A DNA stretch of 64,000 nt. Origin: Marsupella aquatica. Its lineage: Eukaryota; Marchantiophyta. Positions 25,092 through 33,926 of the stretch are shown piece after piece. The number at the start of each line of letters is the position of its first letter. Positions within the stretch are counted from its first letter, which is position 1. Location: assembly GCA_973895155.1 (NCBI GenBank), contig OZ316897.1, positions 17,050,001-17,114,000 of the forward strand. Direction: 5' to 3'. Below the pieces are notes generated by a model, which was not told the DNA's origin, did not search any database, and saw only the letters and a list, made by a program, of their open reading frames with translations. A program made the position numbers and the translations under genes.

Positions 25092-27809
25092 TTACACTTC
25101 TGAAGTTGGAGTTCTTCACAAACGCTTTAATGCCTCAAAGAAATCGTCGCGTGCAGGTTCTTCCCAGTAGAACAATGGAACTTTCGATGGATCAAAAGCT
25201 CGGTGTGAGAAAGCAAAAGCAAGACTCGTCCTCTTAAATACCTAGCGAGAGTCGTTCGAGCTTTAAACTAGGGTGCTGGTAGATCGACCGTCATCAGTCA
25301 GGTTCTCGTCACGGTCTCTCATCAGTTGGTACTTGCCATCTGTAAAACGTGTCAATAGGCAGTTGCAATTCAATCTCATGCAAGAGATGCAGTTTGCTCT
25401 ACATGGTCCAAACAAATGAATCTCCAAATTTTTGGCAGCAATTCTAACTTCGACCTTAGGTATCTCGAGAATATAGACAGTCCAACACAGCTCGATTAGA
25501 ATTCCAAACCATCCAGACCGGACGAAAACCTAAATGATTTTCTTCTACATGGATCTCCTATTTGTTTTAGTTAGAAACACTTCGAGCTGAAACTATACAA
25601 CAGCCAAGCTTTTCCTTGCATACTGCGCATCGATTTCCCTCACTACGAGAACTTGTCCAAAGACTAAAACCTGCTCAGCAATGGTTCGATAGACGGATCA
25701 GCCACGTAGCAGATGGTCTATCGAATTCGAACGAAGAAGGGCTGGTAAAAGTAAACAACTGGATTGAATGCCTGATCAGAGCTCAACATTGTACAAAGAT
25801 GGCAGACTCGATCTTTCCCAGCCAAGTACAAGTGAATCGGGACAATCTACCCAACCATTGGTGTGGCATCTACAACAATCTGGTAAGCTAGAACGGCATC
25901 GATCTCCCGTAAATCAACCCAGAGGAGTTGTTGAAGAATCTACAACGCCCGGCTCCAATCCAGGCAGGTCTGGTCCGGCAAAGCCATTTGACTCGAAAGT
26001 GGTTACTCTAACCATCAATAGACTCGAGCGAGCTCTAGTCATGTCTTGCACACCAGGGAAAGGGCTGGCACGTACGTACTGACTAGGTAAGCTGAGTAGA
26101 GAAGTTTAACAATATCAAAGGCAGCGCGCTGCAGTGTCTATTCACATACTTCCCTCAGAACGGCGTGTTCCAGTCTTGTTTATCCTCAGAGCAGTCTTCC
26201 AGGTTCGAGGAGGAGCCGGGGAGGATCGACAAATGAAGCAGGCCAAACTGGAAAAGAGAGAACGGAAGAAGTTGTGTGGGTTGTCGGTGCATCTGTTCTC
26301 AACACCACCATTCTTTTTTATCCCTACAAACACAAAAACAACTTGCGAAGTGAGAATTTCTGTTAACCAAAAACCACCTCTAAAAGTTTTTCCGATTTTA
26401 CTTTGGATGCAAACCAGCGCGCTCACCGTACTATGTTCTGACTCCCAAACCCGCTCCCAAAGCTATGAGTCTTAACGGAGGAACAACTTAACCAATGCTA
26501 TCCGCTTGTTGGAACCGGTAAGACCCATTTCTCCTACATTAGACTCAAAAATCCCCAATTTACCGTATCGGGATGCATGGAGGGACACCAATCCATCAAG
26601 ATCATATCAACCTGCACCAAATCACGAGTACTATTTTCCTCCGCTCTCGGAAAACGACTTTCCAGGTTTCAGTGGGCTCACCCAGAAATCTCTCCCCGGA
26701 GCCGCTGACTATCATCAGTCAGGTTATTCGACCACAGCCGAAAAACTTCAGTGCGCCCCAGGACTTCCTCATTGATGAGCTCCTTAGGCACGGCCTGCCC
26801 TAAACTCGGAGCTTCTCCCTCATGTACCTGCAGCGCTACTAGGGGCATGGGTGGTCCGGGCTGGTAGTGCTCGGCCTCGGTCTTCTCTGAAAAATGCGAG
26901 CACACCGCAGCCACTCTAATCCGATCCATAATGAATCGAATTGACACTTGACGGACACGCAAATTATGAGCTATGGCTACTTGTCCCCTAGTCTTGCTTC
27001 GAAGGGTGGAAATTCATGGAAGCAACTGCTGTCCCATCTGTCCAGGAAACAGATGAGAAGGATCGTCATTCCTTTGTAACGCTATCATGCTTGAGCTGTA
27101 GATGCGCGTAGAATCATTCTCTCTACGTTGAAACAACTTCTTCAGACAACATTGGTGAAGGTCACACTACCTGCTCAAGAGTGCTGGATAAGCTGAAGCT
27201 ACAATTATACCAGCCTCAGCGGCTCATTGAGAACTAAAATCACTGGGTACAATTTGTCAATCTGCTGTAGCGTGGTGAAGACATGCCGCAGACGTTTGGC
27301 ATTCAGCATCGCGACGCCATCATCGCAGTACAACTGTTGGCATCATCATCGATCATCCGGTATATTGTACAGATTATCGAGGATGCCTGATAATGCAGGG
27401 ATTCTTCTCCATCCGCAAGCGGCAAATTGATATTAAAGGCCACTATAGTCATGAGACCTAAACGAATTTACCATCAAGATCCCTCTTGCCACCACCTTCA
27501 CGTACATCAGCCTCGCATCCCTCCCTTATCAAACCAACAAATAAAGCTCCAAAGCTAATTTGACCACGGCCCATTCCCTTCACTGCATAGTAATCAATCA
27601 GAAGTCCATCGCCTAGTATGAAGATATCGATTGACGTCGGGTGGACCTCGCCGACCCTAGGAACTGTAAATCCGTCGTTGTTTTAGTTTCACCACGCTTT
27701 TCTCCAACCATTTTCGTCGTAGGGATAGTAGAAGGAGTGGAACTGACTGCTCTCCATCACTGTCACAATGCCCACCAGCATTATACATATATCACAGTAG
27801 GGATCCCTT
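25092..27809. other. Interval without a supported gene
   Basis: Several open frames of 90-115 codons (25768-26082, 26134-26475 and 26506-26775 on plus) have skewed, Pro/Ser-rich translations but no domain I recognise. The last could be an exon of an unrecognised gene. The minus strand at about 27380-27640 reads as a Gly/Glu-rich stretch (IREGCEADVREGG) faintly like an ankyrin unit, interrupted by stops. Confidence 0.35.
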
Positions 27810-27895
27810 TCATCCCAAAGGCAAAGCTGAAGATCCCAAAGGCAAAGCTGATGATCCCAAAGGCAAAGCTGATCCCAAAGGCAAAGCAACCCAAC
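27810..27895. repeat. Minisatellite, GATCCCAAAGGCAAAGCT units
   Basis: Four units of 18-21 bp (core CCCAAAGGCAAAGCTGA) in tandem. Unit length varies by multiples of 3, so a plus-strand frame reads a repeated DPKGKA motif. No supported gene surrounds it. Confidence 0.8.
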
Positions 27896-27957
27896 CCAAT
27901 GAAAGGGATGAAAAGAGGGGAAATGACCCCAAGAAAAACAAGCCCAGGGTCCCAACC

Positions 27958-28062
27958 AAAAGCCAACAAAGAACAAGGACCAAAAAGTAACCACCAACAA
28001 AGGACAAGGACCAAAAAGTAACCAGCAACCAACAAGGACTAAAAAGTAACCAACAAAGGAGT
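27958..28062. repeat. Minisatellite of about 30-bp units
   Basis: Three to four degenerate copies of ACAAGGACYAAAAAGTAACC joined by AACCAACAAAG-like spacers. Confidence 0.75.
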
Positions 28063-28192
28063 TGTGAAGGCTAACACCCTACAGAAGGGAGAACTGAAAA
28101 GCATAGGAGGGTCACCAAGTGGAACCTGTCAGGAGTCCCTAAAACCAACGGCCTCAGCCCTATGAAGAAAGGTGAATGCATTATACAACTCC

Positions 28193-28196
28193 TTGG
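28193..28196. repeat. Left target-site duplication, TTGG
   Basis: TTGG directly precedes the element end TGTCGTGACA and recurs at 37803-37806 directly after the other end. Four to six bp is the usual size for Ty3/gypsy integration. Confidence 0.7.
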
Positions 28197-28736
28197 TGTC
28201 GTGACATATAGTATCGTAGCCATATAGTGTATCGAAAACATACAAGTCACCAGCAATGCATATGTGCAAGCTGCTAGCAACCAACATGCATAGAAAAAGT
28301 CCAATCACATTCACAAGTGCCAAGAAAAAGCAACTGAGGTGGTATGTACATAGTGGAGGTGTAAACCTCTGTATATAAAAGGCGTGATAGAAACAAACGT
28401 ACTGAAATCGAATCGAAAACCGGCGAGATGCCAAGATCGGCCGGGAGCATCTAACGAATAACTGTGTGAATTCCGTGTACGGAACCGACGAGCAGCCTCT
28501 GAAAAACTCTGTCTCACAGTGATTCAAGAAGAACTGAAGAACGGCAAAGAAAAACATGCCCTAAGTAGCACCGGGTCCAGGCGTCACACTAACAAACCCC
28601 TTTTGCTTCAAGAACAGCCCAGACTCGCTACAAGAACATGACACTAACTCAAGTAGTACACTAGCCCTAACCATACCTAGCGGGCATGCGAGGGACATGC
28701 CGATGTGCACAAGCGGCACTGTCCCTCGGCATGACA
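28197..28736 (-). repeat. Complete 540-bp direct repeat (3' LTR-like)
   Basis: It has TG...CA ends and consists of part A (28197-28374) and part B (28375-28736). At the A/B junction on the plus strand lies TATATAAAAGG, a strong TATA-like sequence antisense to the element's genes. It exists only where A and B are joined. Parts A' and B' elsewhere in the element correspond base for base in length (178 and 362). Confidence 0.85.
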
Positions 28737-28738
28737 GT

Positions 28739-28916
28739 TGTCGTGACATATAGTATCGTAGCCATATAGTGTATCGAAAACATACAAGTCACCAGCAATG
28801 CATATGTGCAAGCTGCTAGCAACCAACATGCATAGAAAAAGTCCAATCACATTCACAAGTGCCAAAAAAAAGCAACTGAGGTGGTATGTACGTAGTGGAG
28901 GTGTAAACCTTTGTAT
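28739..28916 (-). repeat. Split repeat half A' (178 bp)
   Basis: Copy of 28197-28374 with 3 substitutions and no indels. It abuts the polypurine tract on one side and, across the dinucleotide GT (28737-28738), the complete repeat on the other. The junction reads GACA-GT-TGTC. Confidence 0.9.
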
Positions 28917-28923
28917 CCCCCCC
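28917..28923 (-). promoter_or_regulatory. Polypurine tract
   Basis: Seven G on the coding (minus) strand lie immediately before repeat half A' and 33 bp after the polyprotein stop. The position and composition are as expected for plus-strand DNA priming in reverse transcription. Confidence 0.6.
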
Positions 28924-28955
28924 AGACCACAGCCAAAAGGAGGGCTGAAGAAAAG

Positions 28956-31900
28956 TCAGATAGCACGTGGAGCACAGGAAGGGCAAAACCATAACCCTTC
29001 TGGCACCTGGGTAAGTTCAGGCCGAGGGCAGAAAAGATGGTACCCTCCATTGCAATTGTCACACAGCAGCATCTGGTCAGCATCATCAATTCGCAAACAC
29101 ACTTTGCAAGGGTAGTCCACAAGTGGAATCCAAGTAGAAGTCACAATGGTGGGATCCAGGTTAGGCAGATGACAAGGGGCGCAATTCTTGGCATTGTCAA
29201 CAATTGTGCGCCCATCTGCCCCTTGTAACTCTAGCACTCCAGACGGTCGAATAGCTTTGACCCTGAGAATAGTGCGACTGGTAGAGGTGTCCAGGGTGTC
29301 GTTAGCTTGCCGCTGCAAGTACACAAAATCTCCCACTTCAAACTTCCTGACCTTGGGCTGAAAAGTGCCCCCTCGTGTGTGTGCATAACGCAGTGTGTCC
29401 CTGTGTTGTGCAATGGCCAAATTCTCCATGGCCATGGGCATAACCCTCCTGAATAGGGCAGCCCTCTCAGAGATCACATCAGACCAAGTCACAGCTGAAT
29501 CAAAGTCCACCACCTGAAGCATGTGAGAAGCAATAGCAGAAGGTGGAACTGGGTGACGACCAAACAACAAGAAGTAGGGAGAAAAGTTAGACAGTGATGC
29601 ATGTCTGGACATCCTATACCCCATGGCAATGTAGGGTAAGGCCAGGTCCCAATCCTCCTTGTTTTTGGTGAGGCAGATCTTCCGAAGGCCCTTCTTGCAT
29701 GTCTGAACCATGCGCTCTGCCAAGCCATCTGCCTGTGGGTGATCTCGTGATGTCCGGCGATGATCAATGAGAGCCTGATCAAGCAACTCCTGGAACTCCC
29801 CTCTGAACTCTGATCCTTGGTCAGTGAGACATTCTGCACAAGCTCCAAAGCGGCTGAGAACTTGTTGCAAGAATGTTTGGCTAGTGCTATGGGAGATCTT
29901 ATCCGGCAATGCCACAAGTTCTATCCACTTGGAGAAATGCTCTATCATGATCATGATGTAGAGATTACCCCGAGATGTGAGGGGTAATTCTCCAGCCAAA
30001 TCACATGACCAACGATAAAACATGCCCTGAATAGGGAGTGGATGAAGTGTGGGTTGCCGAGATGTGAAAGAAGTCCTTACCCTATCACACTGTTCACACC
30101 GGGCAATAACATCTTGAACCTGGCCATGCATGCCTCTCCAATGATAATGGGGGACTAAGAGGCTATAAGTCCTCTTAACACCAAAATGACCAAGCTCAGA
30201 ATGTACCTTACGGATAAGGCCAACCCTCTCATGAATGGGTGGAACCACCACTTCCCTGTCTGGCAGGCAGCGCACAAGATGATCTCCCTTCCACAAGTAG
30301 CGCTTGGACCTTTGCTGAATTCGGTCTCTCTGGGCAGCAGTAACATGGGTGGGGTACTCCCCATGCTGCAGAAATCTCAGAGTGTCGCTGTCCTCCCATA
30401 TGTCCACCACAGGTTGGCCAACAATGTAGCATGGCAGCAAAGCAAGATAGGTAGATGCATGAAATGTAGGCAGGATGGAAACCTGGTCAAAATCCTGTCG
30501 TGCATCTGAGGAATCATCAGAGGTAATCAAAGGGCTACGGGACATAGTGTCAGCATTCTGATGTGTCACACCAGGCCTATGAATTACCTCAAAGTCATAC
30601 TCCTGGAGTATGAGCGCCCAACGAGCAAGCTTGCCAGTAAGCTTGTCATTGGTCATCAACCACTTCAAGGGCTGGTGGTCGGTGTAGAGAACAAACCTGG
30701 TCCCATAGAGGTAGGGCCTGTAATGTATGACAGCCCACACAACAGCAAGGCATTCACCCTCATAAGAAGAATAATGACTCTTTGCTTGGTTGTTGCTCCT
30801 GGATGCATAGGCAATGACGTACTCCTTACCTTCCTCATCATGTTGGCCCAGAATGGCACCAATCCCAAGGGCACTCCAATCTGTGTGTAGCACAAAGACC
30901 TTGCTGAAATCAGGTCTTCTCAGCACCGGGTATTCTGAGAGCTTCTCCTTCAAAGTGGTAAATGCTGCCTCAGCATCTGTACTCCATGTCCAAGTCACAT
31001 TCTTTTTCAACAAAGAGTACAATGGGTGTGCAATGGTAATGAAATCTTTGATGTAGATTCGGTAATAATTGCACAACCCAATAAAACTCCTCAAAGTGTG
31101 AACATCGGTAGGAGTGGGCATTTCCAAGATGGATACCACCTTGGCCCAGTGAGCCATGGTTCCATTTGGAAGAATGTGGTGCCCAAGGTATACTACTGAT
31201 CTGACAGCAAATTCACACTTCTTGGGGTGTAACTTTAGGTTCACCTTCTTAAGCCTCATGAATAGCTCCTCAAGGTCAAGTAGATGTTGGTCAAATCCTT
31301 TGCTGTGGACCAACACGTCATCAATGTAGCATTTCAGAAACTCAGCACCTTGAAGAACCTGGTCCATGACTCTTTGGAAGAATATGGGCGCATTCTTCAA
31401 GCCAAATGGCATCACCAACCACTCCCATAGTTGGTTACTACCATGGAAAGCTGTTTTCTTGCGGTCCTTTGCAAGCAGCAAAATCTGGTTAAAGCCTTGC
31501 CTTAGATCCACAAGAGTGAAGATGTCTGAGTCTCCAATGCTGTCAAATAGCTCCTCTGGCCGTGGCATGGGGTACCTGTCTTGGGGTGTGACCAGGTTTA
31601 GTGGCCTGTAGTCCCCACACATGCGCTTCTCTGTCCACAATCCACTGGAATCCTTCTTTGCTGGCATCATTGTAGCTGCTGCAAAATCTGATGTAGATGG
31701 CTGAATAAGACCAGCTTCATAGAGCTCTTGGCACCTCTCATCCACCAGCTGCCACTCATGCTTACTCAAACGGTGTCTCCGCCTGAAGATAGGTGTTTCA
31801 TCAGCCAACTCAATGGAGAACTGCATAGTCTTGCACTTACCCAAGTCCTTCATAGAGAAAGCAAACACATTCTCATGCTTGAGGAGCAAATTCAGCAGCT

Positions 31901-32768
31901 GGTCCTTCTGTCTTTTACTCAGGTGGTTGCCCATGATGAATGTGTAGTTGGCAACACTAGGAATAGGACCTGATATACTCGTGCTTGAAGAACCAGAAGT
32001 GCTAGCCTCTTCATTGTCCAAGCTGCTAGCATGCTGCTGATAAGGTGATGAGGCCTCTCCAAGGCCTGTTGTATCTGTTGATTTGAAGTGGTCCACACCA
32101 TGAAACTCAGAAATAATGTCAGCCGCATTACAAGGGACCTCCTCCCCCCCAACACTTGGACTGAAGTGGTGAGTGTTGGACGGAGGTAAGTGCACCTGGT
32201 CTGGATGCCATGCAGCAGCACTGTGGAGTGGTAGGGCGGGAGCCCCTAATGCTTGAGGAATGTACATCTGAAAAAGGATGCAAGTGACCAGAAGCCAAGT
32301 GAGAGCATTGAGATCCATTACCCTGCCAAGTAAAGCATTCCTGGCCAGCCTGGTGATTTTGGTGTGACCTGTAGTACCGGGTTGGAAGCCCATAGCTCGT
32401 TCTCTCTCCTCAGGACTAGGTTCATCCCATGTACCGGTAGAATGTCGATAAACCAGACCAGGACCATCACCCTGAAAAGCATGTGCACCTGGAAAGGACA
32501 CAAATGTAGGCCAAGCAGCACGGGGTTGTCCAATGGTATTGGCTGGATACCAAGGTGCTGGCTCTTGCCGTGTAACTGGTTGGCAAGAACTGTCAGGATC
32601 TAAAATCTGGTCCACTGTAAGGTTAGTGTCCCTGGATGTGTGGTGAAGAGCCATCTCCAGCAAGGAAGGTGGTGCAAGGTTAGTCCAAAAGTTACGAAGA
32701 CGATGTGCATAAGAACCACAGTGCACTGCATCAATGAGAAGGGGTGGTCCCAAGTAGTGCTGGACCAC
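28956..32768 (-). CDS. Retrotransposon Pol: methyltransferase C-terminus, RT, RNase H, integrase, PHD
   Basis: An open stretch of 1270 codons, bounded upstream by a TAG at 32805-32807 in the same frame; the true start is far upstream. Residues 1-160 finish the C5-methyltransferase (AHRLRNFWTN, RERAMGFQ). RT follows at about 310-560 with YIDD at 481-484. RNase H has D630, E670, D697 and D740. Integrase has an HHCC finger (H856, H861, C891, C894) and D923, D983, E1018, the last two spaced 35 apart. A GPY/F-like tail ends in a PHD finger at 1221-1265. Domain order RT-RH-INT marks Ty3/gypsy. All catalytic residues I can place are intact, so this half could be functional if expressed. Confidence 0.9.
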   Translation of the reverse strand: MVQHYLGPPLLIDAVHCGSYAHRLRNFWTNLAPPSLLEMALHHTSRDTNLTVDQILDPDSSCQPVTRQEPAPWYPANTIGQPRAAWPTFVSFPGAHAFQGDGPGLVYRHSTGTWDEPSPEERERAMGFQPGTTGHTKITRLARNALLGRVMDLNALTWLLVTCILFQMYIPQALGAPALPLHSAAAWHPDQVHLPPSNTHHFSPSVGGEEVPCNAADIISEFHGVDHFKSTDTTGLGEASSPYQQHASSLDNEEASTSGSSSTSISGPIPSVANYTFIMGNHLSKRQKDQLLNLLLKHENVFAFSMKDLGKCKTMQFSIELADETPIFRRRHRLSKHEWQLVDERCQELYEAGLIQPSTSDFAAATMMPAKKDSSGLWTEKRMCGDYRPLNLVTPQDRYPMPRPEELFDSIGDSDIFTLVDLRQGFNQILLLAKDRKKTAFHGSNQLWEWLVMPFGLKNAPIFFQRVMDQVLQGAEFLKCYIDDVLVHSKGFDQHLLDLEELFMRLKKVNLKLHPKKCEFAVRSVVYLGHHILPNGTMAHWAKVVSILEMPTPTDVHTLRSFIGLCNYYRIYIKDFITIAHPLYSLLKKNVTWTWSTDAEAAFTTLKEKLSEYPVLRRPDFSKVFVLHTDWSALGIGAILGQHDEEGKEYVIAYASRSNNQAKSHYSSYEGECLAVVWAVIHYRPYLYGTRFVLYTDHQPLKWLMTNDKLTGKLARWALILQEYDFEVIHRPGVTHQNADTMSRSPLITSDDSSDARQDFDQVSILPTFHASTYLALLPCYIVGQPVVDIWEDSDTLRFLQHGEYPTHVTAAQRDRIQQRSKRYLWKGDHLVRCLPDREVVVPPIHERVGLIRKVHSELGHFGVKRTYSLLVPHYHWRGMHGQVQDVIARCEQCDRVRTSFTSRQPTLHPLPIQGMFYRWSCDLAGELPLTSRGNLYIMIMIEHFSKWIELVALPDKISHSTSQTFLQQVLSRFGACAECLTDQGSEFRGEFQELLDQALIDHRRTSRDHPQADGLAERMVQTCKKGLRKICLTKNKEDWDLALPYIAMGYRMSRHASLSNFSPYFLLFGRHPVPPSAIASHMLQVVDFDSAVTWSDVISERAALFRRVMPMAMENLAIAQHRDTLRYAHTRGGTFQPKVRKFEVGDFVYLQRQANDTLDTSTSRTILRVKAIRPSGVLELQGADGRTIVDNAKNCAPCHLPNLDPTIVTSTWIPLVDYPCKVCLRIDDADQMLLCDNCNGGYHLFCPRPELTQVPEGLWFCPSCAPRAI
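28959..29117 (-). other. PHD finger at the integrase C-terminus
   Basis: The Cys4-His-Cys3 pattern is complete: C1221, C1224, C1236, C1239, H1244, C1247, C1262, C1265, with the conserved Trp at 1260 two residues before the last Cys pair. PHD fingers read histone H3 N-terminal tails. It sits where chromoviruses carry a chromodomain, so a role in choosing integration sites is a reasonable inference. An acidic stretch before the second Cys pair (RIDDADQMLLCDNC) is common in canonical PHD fingers. Confidence 0.85.
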
Positions 32769-32804
32769 ACTGAAATCCTCTTTGACCCGTGGACGCTGGT
32801 CAAA

Positions 32805-33926
32805 CTAAGATGGAGTATTCTCAATGATATAACCAACAGCAGGATAAAGGGATTGAGCCCAGGTGAGAATCTGAACCAATGCTATGAAAAGGCCAGAACG
32901 AGAATCATGCAGTCTAGCACCGTGACCATCAACTGAAAACCCTTGGCATTCCCAACCAGCTATGATCAAATCAAGGGAGCCAAGAAGGGTTAAGTGCCGG
33001 TGCTGGACAAGCTGGATATCTAGAGGGAAGAAAGAAAATGCAGACTTCCATGCACTATGTGGAAACTGCTGGGGAAATCGCTCTGAAAATTCCAGCAGAC
33101 GGGATTCAGCCACTTGCCTTGCACTTGGATCAATATCCACATAGATGTACTGCTTCACCACCATGTCAGACTTTAGGAGAGCTTCCAGGCCTGTAGAAAT
33201 GCCACCAAAAAGCTCAAGCAATGTAAGGCCATCTGAAGGAGGAGTCCATGTAACTGGTGCGCTCAAGATTGGGGCTATTGGTTGTCCATTATGCTGCCCA
33301 AGGTCCTCAAATTTGTGCAATGCAGCCACCAAAGGTCCATGGGCTGCTTGGAGCCGTTGTACCACCTCTGGTTGATGATCCACGTTGCTGGAAAGTGCTG
33401 CTATACGTGCAGTAGCATGTGCAGTAGCCACCTCATCATCATCCTCCTCAATCCAATCCTGCAATGGGTGGTTGACATAGGTAGCTGTGTGCACTGCTTT
33501 CAACACACAGTGGTGAGCCATAGGGGTATGGGCACCATGCAAATCAAGTGGAATGTATCCCAAGTGTGAGCCATCCGTATGCCAATCAACTCTGTAGTAT
33601 GCATGCTCATGCCAGTTGTCAATGGTAAAACCTGGTGGGAACAAAGCCTCCTGGCCAATGAGCACATCATACGTAGTGGCATTGGTAACCAAACATCTAA
33701 CTGGGAAATGCAGTTCCTGATCTGTACCTCCATTAAAAGTGAGAGTGAGTAAAGTAGAACTCTCACCCAGCACATCCTCCACAGTGCCACTAGCAGTCCG
33801 AATGTGCCACCTGGATTGCTGTAAATGATCAGTCAGCAATCCCATCTTCTTGGCAAACTGAATGCCCAAGATTACTGGTTGAGCGCCTGTGTCTAGCATG
33901 ACCACCTGAGGAGTGTGACCCTCCAA
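32805..33926 (-). pseudogene. Retropepsin plus N-terminal part of DNMT3/DRM-like C5-methyltransferase
   Basis: An open stretch of 373 codons between in-frame stops TAG 33981 and TAG 32805. The aspartic protease has LDTGA at residues 11-15 and a DVLIG motif near 87-91. After a linker, the methyltransferase begins at about 232 with motif I (LELFGGISTG). Motif IV is GWECQGFS with the catalytic Cys at 327 (codon 32946-32948), then DSRSGLF and motif VI (IIENT). After the TAG the domain continues in the same frame in the Pol entry. FGG near the start, the RSGLF helix and later AHRxRxFW resemble DNMT3/DRM rather than DNMT1. The usual Pro before the catalytic Cys is Glu here. These methyltransferases add a methyl group to cytosine C5. 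Confidence 0.8.

Noticed and set aside
28200-29115. Several short open frames in the repeats on both strands (for example at 28129-28557 and 28677-28865)
   Set aside because: They are translations of repeat parts A and B and recur identically in both copies; no protein function is supported.
32805-32807. Programmed readthrough of TAG between the methyltransferase halves
   Set aside because: It splits one conserved domain rather than separating domains, and several similar TAG stops lie upstream in gag; decay is simpler.
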